Shown in pieces: positions 44,458-49,497 of a stretch of DNA of 49,497 nucleotides. A program made the translations under genes and the position numbers. Location: positions 1-49,497 of the forward strand of contig JAUVWI010000020.1 in assembly GCA_030604195.1 (NCBI GenBank), read 5' to 3'. Every line of letters begins with the position of its first letter. The stretch's first letter is position 1. The notes under the pieces are model-generated. The model ran no database searches, was not told the origin of the DNA, and saw nothing but the letters and a program-made list of their open reading frames with translations. This DNA comes from Spirochaetales bacterium. GTDB taxonomy: Bacteria; Spirochaetota; Spirochaetia; SZUA-6; DRHE01.

Positions 44458-44844
44458 ATGAAAATATTCCGTCAGCGCATGAAGGAGGAGGGTGTTATAC
44501 AGGCATTCTCCGAGCTGGGTCTCGACTTTGACCATCTCTTTCCCGGAGATGATGAAAAGCTATACAGTCGTTATGAATGGATTGTTCGCACTAAGGTACC
44601 CCGTTTCGGCACCATTATCAATGCCATACCCCCTGATGAATGGCTTGGCGAAAAAGCCTGGGAAGAGTGGTATATACTGGACGGGGTTTTACATCATCAC
44701 GTGCTCTGTCTTACTGAGCCGGCCAATTACAATGAGATCTTTATGGCCCCGGAACTTGATGATGTACATCCACCCCGGAGCTTCGGAAAGAAATGGTATG
44801 TGACTGATGACCCGGACATGCGTCCGGTGCTGCGAAGAAAATAA
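44458..44844 (+). CDS. Unknown 128-residue protein in a sugar-transport operon
   Basis: No family recognised. It is a soluble acidic protein with no membrane segment or signal, beginning MKIFRQRMKEEGVIQAF, and rich in Trp, His and Asp-Asp (for example EEWYILDGVLHHHVLCL, 69-85; PELDDVHPP). The His cluster HHH could bind a metal. GAGG precedes the ATG, and it lies between the second permease (14 bases) and the aldo-keto reductase (9 bases), so it is surely co-transcribed. A small accessory or substrate-binding protein of the pathway is a reasonable guess. Confidence 0.55.
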   Translation: MKIFRQRMKEEGVIQAFSELGLDFDHLFPGDDEKLYSRYEWIVRTKVPRFGTIINAIPPDEWLGEKAWEEWYILDGVLHHHVLCLTEPANYNEIFMAPELDDVHPPRSFGKKWYVTDDPDMRPVLRRK

Positions 44845-44853
44845 GGGCAATTT

Positions 44854-45858
44854 ATGGAACATAGATTTTTAGGGAAAAGCGGTCTGAAAGTATCGGAATT
44901 GGATCTCGGCACACAGACCTTCGGCTGGGGAGCAGATGAGAAAACCGCTCATGCCATGCTTGACCGATTTGTCGAGGCAGGAGGGAACATCATTGACAGT
45001 GCCAACATCTACAACCAGGGGCAATCCGAGCAGTATCTTGGATCCTGGCTGAAGAATAGTTCAATAAGGGATCAATTAATCATCTGTACCAAGGTTTTCT
45101 TCCCAAGTGGGGAAGGGCCCAACGATACGGGGCTGACCCGCAAGCATATATTCAACGAAATAGAGAGGAGTCTCCGGCGTCTGAATACCGATTATGTGGA
45201 TTTGTACCAATTACACTGCTTCGACTCATCCACGCCACTGGAGGAGACTCTTTCAGCCCTTTCCGCTCTGGTGGATAGTGGAAAGGTGCGCTATATCGGG
45301 GCTTCGAACTTTACACCTTCACAACTCGAAAAGGCTCTGATGATCAGCAAGATGCAGGGCTTCCAGTCCTTCGTTTCCCTCCAACCGGAGTACAGCCTGA
45401 TAGTGAGGAGCACCGAATGGGAGCTGTTGCCCCTTTGCAGCGAGGAGGGGCTGGGATTGCTGCCCTGGTCACCGCTGGCCGGGGGTTGGCTGACGGGCAA
45501 ATACCGGCGCCATCAACCGCCGCCGCCGGACAGCCGGGTATACCGCAAGGACCGTTGGGATGACCAACCGGAGCAACGAGCGAGCGAGCTGACCTGGCGG
45601 GTAATCGACACTCTTCTGGAACTCTCCGGAAGATATTGTAAAACACCAGCCCAGATTGCACTGAATTGGCTTCTTCGCCAACCCGGTGTGACCTGCCCGG
45701 TCATTGGCGCCCGTACCATTGAACAGCTGGAGGAGAATCTGGGCAGTACCGGCTGGGAACTGGAAGAGGAAGAACTGCGAAAGCTTAACGAGGCAAGCGC
45801 CATCCAACTGCCTTATCCCTACAGCTTCGTGCAGCGCTACACCCGGAAAAGAAAATAA
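44854..45858 (+). CDS. Aldo-keto reductase
   Basis: A 334-residue single-domain aldo-keto reductase. The motifs are GNIIDSANIYNQGQSEQYLG (active-site Asp and Tyr, about 47-66), ICTKVFFPSG (Lys), NTDYVDLYQLHCFD (His) and the C-terminal cofactor part CPVIGARTIEQLEENL. It has no Fe-S cysteines, unlike the other reductase in the window. It ends the rightward operon and presumably works on the imported sugar or the keto-sugar made by the divergent operon. AAGGG precedes the ATG. Confidence 0.9.
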   Translation: MEHRFLGKSGLKVSELDLGTQTFGWGADEKTAHAMLDRFVEAGGNIIDSANIYNQGQSEQYLGSWLKNSSIRDQLIICTKVFFPSGEGPNDTGLTRKHIFNEIERSLRRLNTDYVDLYQLHCFDSSTPLEETLSALSALVDSGKVRYIGASNFTPSQLEKALMISKMQGFQSFVSLQPEYSLIVRSTEWELLPLCSEEGLGLLPWSPLAGGWLTGKYRRHQPPPPDSRVYRKDRWDDQPEQRASELTWRVIDTLLELSGRYCKTPAQIALNWLLRQPGVTCPVIGARTIEQLEENLGSTGWELEEEELRKLNEASAIQLPYPYSFVQRYTRKRK

Positions 45859-45895
45859 TGGAAGCGGCTGGGCCGCGCTCCGGACATCTTTTAGC

Positions 45896-46807
45896 TTAAG
45901 AGAAGTATTTCAATACTGTTGGGTGAATATCGGTTAGATCCCTGATCGATTGAGCAAACAGCTGTTGATCCCCCGGGTCTGCCCCGAGAAAGAGTGTGGG
46001 TACCCGGTTCAGGGTGTGATCACCGGTGGTCATATCTTCAGCATTGCCATGGTCGCTTAGAATCAGAATAGCTGTTGTTGCCCTGTCTACACCTTCCCTG
46101 AGATTGCCGGTAAAGCGGTTCAGAATATCCACGCATTTGCTGAGTTCCCTCCTGTTGCGCTTGTGGCCATGTAAATCGGTCATGAAATACTCGAAAAAGA
46201 CAAAATCATATTCCAACAGTATATTAAGCATATTGGCTGCCGCCTCTTCGGGCTCAATAAGGGGAATATCGTAGCCCCGCTTCTTCAGGCGCTCATTAGT
46301 AATATCAGCAAAGACCGCCATGCTCGACTGGTAATCGGGCCAGAAGCGGAAGCCGGCCCCTGAAGATTGAATGGTCAGGGTTGAAACAGGAAAACGGTTA
46401 CGGGGGCTCTTCTTTCTATCATCAAAAAATTCCCGGGAATAGAGGTTTGCGGCTGTCACCTTTACACCCAAATTCTTTAGGGAGCGCATCAGGCTTTTCT
46501 GCTCGATTATGCTTTTCAACCGCTCATTGGGATAGGCAGAGAGGTGGTGGCCCAGCAGCTTTTGCGCATTGATGCCGGTAAAGATCGAGGTCTGACCCGT
46601 GGCGGATTGAGGCAGGCCGGGCACCCCCAGTACCGCATCAGTTGGTATGAGCACGCCCCCATTGAAAAACTGAACGCTATCCTGCTCTACCAGCCTGGTT
46701 CCCGCCATTACGCCGGAAAAGAGATCCCTTATGGGATTTACCTCCGCATTATCCGGACCAAGACCAATTCCATCTATGAAGAACAGCAGAAGTTTTTTCT
46801 TAGACAT
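45896..46807 (-). CDS. Alkaline-phosphatase-superfamily metalloenzyme
   Basis: A 303-residue enzyme of the phosphopentomutase / phosphoglycerate-mutase / alkaline-phosphatase fold. FFIDGIGLG (9-17) gives the first metal Asp, SATGQTSIFTG (about 68-78) the catalytic Thr/Ser region, and LSDHGNAEDMTTGDHTLN the second metal cluster, as in cofactor-independent phosphoglycerate mutases. It is shorter than those and its substrate is unknown. It has no signal peptide. The gene stands alone and convergent to the reductase operon; no clear ribosome site is visible. Confidence 0.75.
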   Translation of the reverse strand: MSKKKLLLFFIDGIGLGPDNAEVNPIRDLFSGVMAGTRLVEQDSVQFFNGGVLIPTDAVLGVPGLPQSATGQTSIFTGINAQKLLGHHLSAYPNERLKSIIEQKSLMRSLKNLGVKVTAANLYSREFFDDRKKSPRNRFPVSTLTIQSSGAGFRFWPDYQSSMAVFADITNERLKKRGYDIPLIEPEEAAANMLNILLEYDFVFFEYFMTDLHGHKRNRRELSKCVDILNRFTGNLREGVDRATTAILILSDHGNAEDMTTGDHTLNRVPTLFLGADPGDQQLFAQSIRDLTDIHPTVLKYFS

Positions 46808-46891
46808 AATGGATAATATGCCAAAAAGTCTATTGGCGCGTCAATGATCTCTGCAATCACCGGGGCTGCATTGCTGCGGGGTATTCTTTGT

Positions 46892-47146
46892 TTAATAATG
46901 ATACCTACAGGTTAAAATATGTAAATCGTTCTTTTCAACTCTGTATACAATTCGATGTTCCTGGTCAATTCTTCTTGACCAAAATCCTGATAAGTCGAAT
47001 TTCAAAGGTTCTGGTTTTCCTGCGCCTTCGAAAGGATTTCTCATTATCTCTTTTATGAGCTTGTTTATTTTTTTCAGTATTTTCTTGTTATTCTGCTGCC
47101 AATAGATATAATCATCCCATCCGTTTGGATGAAATATAATTTTCAC
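46892..47146 (-). CDS. yoeB: YoeB-family toxin (ribosome-dependent mRNA interferase)
   Basis: An 84-residue toxin, the same length as E. coli YoeB. The catalytic positions fall on identical numbers: Glu46 in GKPEPLK, Arg65 in QEHRIVY, and the C-terminal His83-Tyr84 in CRYHY. It cleaves mRNA in the ribosomal A site. The ATG overlaps the antitoxin stop by four bases, so antitoxin is made first. All key residues are intact, unlike the dead MazEF module at the left end. Confidence 0.92.
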   Translation of the reverse strand: MKIIFHPNGWDDYIYWQQNNKKILKKINKLIKEIMRNPFEGAGKPEPLKFDLSGFWSRRIDQEHRIVYRVEKNDLHILTCRYHY

Positions 47147-47403
47147 ACTTCATCCTCAATTAGCCTCATTTCTTTTCCTCTTCCTGCTTCAAAGCTTTTA
47201 ACACTTTCTCTCAATCGCTCTGCATTTTTAGGACTTTTTAATAAATATGCTGTTTCTTCAATACTTGCAAAATCTTCATATGACATCAGCACAACATTGC
47301 CGCTATTTCTACGGGTAACAATTACAGGTTCATGAGAAGAAATAACATTATCCATAACTGATTTTAGATTTTGCCTTAAATCGCTATAATTTATTGCATT
47401 CAT
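47143..47403 (-). CDS. yefM: YefM/Phd-family antitoxin
   Basis: An 86-residue antitoxin. The Phd-YefM fold shows MNAINYSDLRQNLKSVMDNV (1-20), then EPVIVTRRNSGNVVLMSYEDF, followed by a helical, charged tail (ERLRESVKSFEAG) that binds the toxin. It represses its own promoter, where TGTAC motifs lie across the -35 to -10 region. The gene precedes yoeB with an ATGA overlap. Confidence 0.92.
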   Translation of the reverse strand: MNAINYSDLRQNLKSVMDNVISSHEPVIVTRRNSGNVVLMSYEDFASIEETAYLLKSPKNAERLRESVKSFEAGRGKEMRLIEDEV

Positions 47404-47423
47404 AGAAAATACCTTTTATTTAT

Positions 47424-47452
47424 ATTGTACTTATAATTGTACAATATGTCAA
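47424..47452 (-). promoter_or_regulatory. yefM-yoeB promoter with an overlapping operator
   Basis: On the minus strand TTGACA (47447-47452) and TACAAT (47424-47429) are 17 bases apart. Across it, ATTGTAC (47424-47430) and GTACAAT (47439-47445) form an inverted repeat that includes a TGTACA core (47438-47443), the core sequence YefM recognises in E. coli. Repressor binding would cover the whole promoter. Confidence 0.75.
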
Positions 47453-47566
47453 TTTATTTTAAGCGGGGTGGTGGTCGCAAGTCGGTGGAAAAAAGTCATT
47501 AAACCGTAAATGCTCCAGTTAATGCTAAGCGGCCAGATCTACAATCCCTCAAGTAACAGCAGACCG

Positions 47567-48733
47567 CTAAAACTTAAGGCTTAAGGTTATTACGGTAAGA
47601 TTACGTTGGGGAAGTTGGCTTACATTGGAATCAAAGCGAACATTCTGTTTTTTACAGGCTTCATTCAGATAGGAGAGATAAAAAAGGCCCAGTTCTGTAT
47701 TTCTTCTCTGCTCCGGAATTTCCTGGTAAAAATCGAAAAGATTCTTGTCCTTTAGATCGAGCCTCTTTTTATCTTCCACCTCCTCTTTCAGCTTCTCATA
47801 GTCAAACTTACGATTGAAAAGAACAACCTTCAACCGATTCTCTGTGCCAATTGAGGCGCCCTTGTTGCTGATTTTCCAGACCATATATAATTGATCCCGG
47901 CGTTTTTCCATTTTCCGGCATAATGCCTCCCGGATTTCTTTATTTAGAACCAGGCGCTCTATATCAACCTGCCGGTGATAGATCTCACGGGCAACCTCTC
48001 GGAAACGGGTGTTTTCAGCATTTGCCGTCAGCTCCATAACCATAAGAGCAAGGTATTCTGAAATTTTTGCTTTATCCAGAAACTCTTCCAACTTCGCCCT
48101 GATCACCGGAATGATCATGGAATACTCGCCAAGTTTCCGGGATTTTGAAAGAATCCACCAGACAATGCTCCGTATACTCTCCAAGTATCGTCTGCTTAAG
48201 CATATCTGGATATGCTGTTCTTCCGGGGACAAAGAGAGGTCTTCCTTTATATTCATGATAATCGGATCAAGAATTTCCCTGAATATCTCGGATATCAATC
48301 CGGCATTACGGGCCATCATGTTCTTTAAGAAAAGCTCATTAAAATTTGAATTTTCATCCATTACGCGGGAAGGATTGATTCTGTTCCATTTCTTGATCAA
48401 AGGGGATTTGATGAATTGCCAGAAAATCTCGTAATCGAATTTTTTATACAAAATTCCATAAACAAGCAACTTGGAAAGGTCCATTATCTCCTTTCGCTTT
48501 GAAGAAAACTCAATACAGGAAAGCTCGATTTTGGAAAGATAATCGATAGTGACCATTTTTTGCAGGGATGCCGGGTAAAAGCTATCCAGCGAAATACCAT
48601 ATTCCAGTAAATCATCGACCGTTCGGAACTTGGAAAGCTTCCTCTTATGGCTTATAAACCAGGAAATCCCCTCATTGGTAAGGGTTATTTTAACCGGAAG
48701 ATTGATAATTGGTTTCCTATTCCCACTAGCCAT
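47567..48733 (-). CDS. Unknown protein with a degenerate GHKL-ATPase-like C-terminus
   Basis: A 388-residue soluble protein. I recognise no family for the first 220 residues, which are helical and basic. The last part resembles a GHKL (histidine-kinase-type) ATPase: VMELTANAENTR (232-243) stands where the N box would be, NTELGLFYLSYL (345-356) mirrors the GLGL box, and RNLTVITLSLKF (377-388) is like the closing strand. The usual DxGxG box is not obvious. It follows the anti-sigma-type ATPase by 34 bases, so it belongs to the partner-switch operon. The fold assignment is inference by eye. Confidence 0.5.
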   Translation of the reverse strand: MASGNRKPIINLPVKITLTNEGISWFISHKRKLSKFRTVDDLLEYGISLDSFYPASLQKMVTIDYLSKIELSCIEFSSKRKEIMDLSKLLVYGILYKKFDYEIFWQFIKSPLIKKWNRINPSRVMDENSNFNELFLKNMMARNAGLISEIFREILDPIIMNIKEDLSLSPEEQHIQICLSRRYLESIRSIVWWILSKSRKLGEYSMIIPVIRAKLEEFLDKAKISEYLALMVMELTANAENTRFREVAREIYHRQVDIERLVLNKEIREALCRKMEKRRDQLYMVWKISNKGASIGTENRLKVVLFNRKFDYEKLKEEVEDKKRLDLKDKNLFDFYQEIPEQRRNTELGLFYLSYLNEACKKQNVRFDSNVSQLPQRNLTVITLSLKF

Positions 48734-48767
48734 AATACTACCAGTTTATTACTTTCAACACCCGGAG

Positions 48768-49322
48768 CTATACTGTTGAATTGACTATAATCCCAAATCG
48801 TCTTCTCGGAAAGTTCTTTCTAACAGCAATACAGTTTCGTTTCCGGTTATAAAATATTCCGCCATCCCAATACTCTAAAGCGGCAAATAAGGCATTTCCG
48901 CTATCAAGTTCATCACTGTCTTCAGTAATAAAAGAAACGTACTTGCCCATTTCTTCAAAATTCTGGGTGCGAAAACATTCGTTCCGCTTTCTGTTGAATT
49001 CATTCCACTCCTCAAGACGCTTAAAACCCTGTCCCTGATCCTGCACAATCAAGCGAGCCTCGATTTCACTGAATAAATACCAGACCTCAATATATTTATT
49101 CAGGTCGCACTTGTTGCCATGCTTCACGGCATTCTTTATAAGCTCACTAATCTGCTGCTCCAAAAGATTTATCTCTTTAATGTCTGCAGGAGCCTTTTGT
49201 ACAATCAGCATGGTAAAATAACGGATCTGCCTGAAATCACTGGGGAGTTTTTTATGGAACATCGCTTTTTTAGTGAATAACCTGCTTTTTTCATCAATAA
49301 TTAGTTGTTTCTCACCGGACAT
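48768..49322 (-). CDS. Anti-sigma-factor-like ATPase (RsbW/SpoIIAB-type HATPase)
   Basis: A 184-residue soluble ATP-binding protein. The N box is SELIKNAVKHGN (59-70) and the G1 box VQDQGQGF (93-100), with a variable C-terminal part FAALEYWDGG. These match the serine-kinase-type ATPases that hold regulators in partner switching with STAS proteins. I start at the ATG at 49322; a TTG directly before it (49325), behind AGGAGAGAG, is possible. It follows the STAS gene's stop by three bases, so the two are co-translated. Its target could be a sigma factor or another partner; no sigma factor is in the window. Confidence 0.8.
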   Translation of the reverse strand: MSGEKQLIIDEKSRLFTKKAMFHKKLPSDFRQIRYFTMLIVQKAPADIKEINLLEQQISELIKNAVKHGNKCDLNKYIEVWYLFSEIEARLIVQDQGQGFKRLEEWNEFNRKRNECFRTQNFEEMGKYVSFITEDSDELDSGNALFAALEYWDGGIFYNRKRNCIAVRKNFPRRRFGIIVNSTV

Positions 49323-49325
49323 CAA

Positions 49326-49497
49326 TTACTCTCTCCTTAATAGCATGGCCTTTACCTGGCTTAAACCTGTAACAATATCATTAGCAATACGGAAATAGCC
49401 GTTCAGTTTGGTTAATTCAATCACCCTTTTTACAGAACCCCTTACATTTACTATGACTAAAATCATATTTCTCTTTTTGATCTCGGCATGTACGTAA
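49326..49497 (-). CDS. STAS-domain anti-sigma-factor antagonist, C-terminal part
   Basis: Fifty-seven codons of the 3' end are in the window. VIVNVRGSVKRVIELTKLNG (about the first third) followed by YFRIANDIVTGLSQVKAM matches the end of SpoIIAA/RsbV-like STAS domains, where the phospho-acceptor Ser lies further upstream, outside the window. It precedes the ATPase gene with almost no gap, the classic partner-switch pair. Confidence 0.75.
   Translation of the reverse strand, partial: YVHAEIKKRNMILVIVNVRGSVKRVIELTKLNGYFRIANDIVTGLSQVKAMLLRRE

Noticed and set aside
45864-45876. GCGGC-TGG-GCCGC hairpin after the aldo-keto reductase
   Set aside because: Only five pairs and no adjacent T-run; not enough for a terminator call.
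1-49497. tRNA, rRNA, CRISPR arrays, replication origin
   Set aside because: No cloverleaf, ribosomal signature, regular direct repeats with spacers, or dnaA-box cluster was seen on reading both strands.

Overview
The window looks like a chromosomal segment of a free-living spirochaete of the Spirochaeta group. The best taxonomic evidence is a P83/100-type periplasmic coiled-coil protein (35006-36532). Supporting evidence is the pair of sugar-binding proteins whose signal peptides end in AGGQKE or AGGKKE, frequent TTG and GTG starts behind good Shine-Dalgarno sequences, and a partner-switch (STAS / anti-sigma-like ATPase) operon at the right end. I saw no rRNA, tRNA or CRISPR array. The assignment to a spirochaete is inference from protein families, not from a marker RNA.

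Left edge (1-6.3 kb): an accessory patch. It holds the N-terminal part of a tyrosine recombinase, a strong hairpin, a membrane-anchored endonuclease/exonuclease/phosphatase-fold protein, the decayed remains of a MazE-MazF toxin-antitoxin pair, and a 1446-residue protein joining a RelE-like N-terminus, an SF1 (UvrD-type) helicase and a very long TPR-like solenoid. Then come housekeeping and hydrolase genes (6.4-11.4 kb): an APC-family permease with a clear terminator, a metallo-beta-lactamase-fold protein, a CGGC-domain protein, an SGNH esterase and an alpha/beta hydrolase.

11.4-18.2 kb reads as an osmotic-stress neighbourhood: a fused sucrose-phosphate synthase/phosphatase, a five-bladed-propeller glycosidase-like protein, an MscS channel paired with a DUF432-type protein, and an LEA14-like lipoprotein. 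18.3-26.2 kb is a seven-gene leftward operon: ABC ATPase, two FtsX/LolC-type permeases, a LolA-like periplasmic carrier, an outer-membrane barrel, a response regulator and a histidine kinase. Together they look like a complete inner-to-outer-membrane export route with its own two-component control.

26.4-32.4 kb is a leftward amino-sugar-like operon: NagB-like deaminase homologue, PIG-L deacetylase, binding protein, two permeases and an aldo-keto reductase with ferredoxin-like cysteines. Decayed genes (an EamA transporter with its middle deleted, and an orphan coding fragment) lie behind it. 33.2-36.8 kb is a rightward envelope cluster: PQQ-like propeller plus HEAT repeats, P83/100, and a small cysteine-rich DUF6485-type protein.

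36.8-45.9 kb has two divergent operons sharing a promoter region at 40.63-40.97 kb. Leftward are a shikimate-dehydrogenase-like enzyme, a truncated metallo-hydrolase, an FGGY sugar kinase and a ketose 3-epimerase. Rightward are a sugar-binding protein, two permeases, an unknown 128-residue protein and an aldo-keto reductase. Neither sugar ABC system encodes its own ATPase. The right end (45.9-49.5 kb) has an alkaline-phosphatase-superfamily enzyme, an intact YefM-YoeB toxin-antitoxin module with an operator across its promoter, and a partner-switch operon that includes what I read as a degenerate GHKL ATPase.
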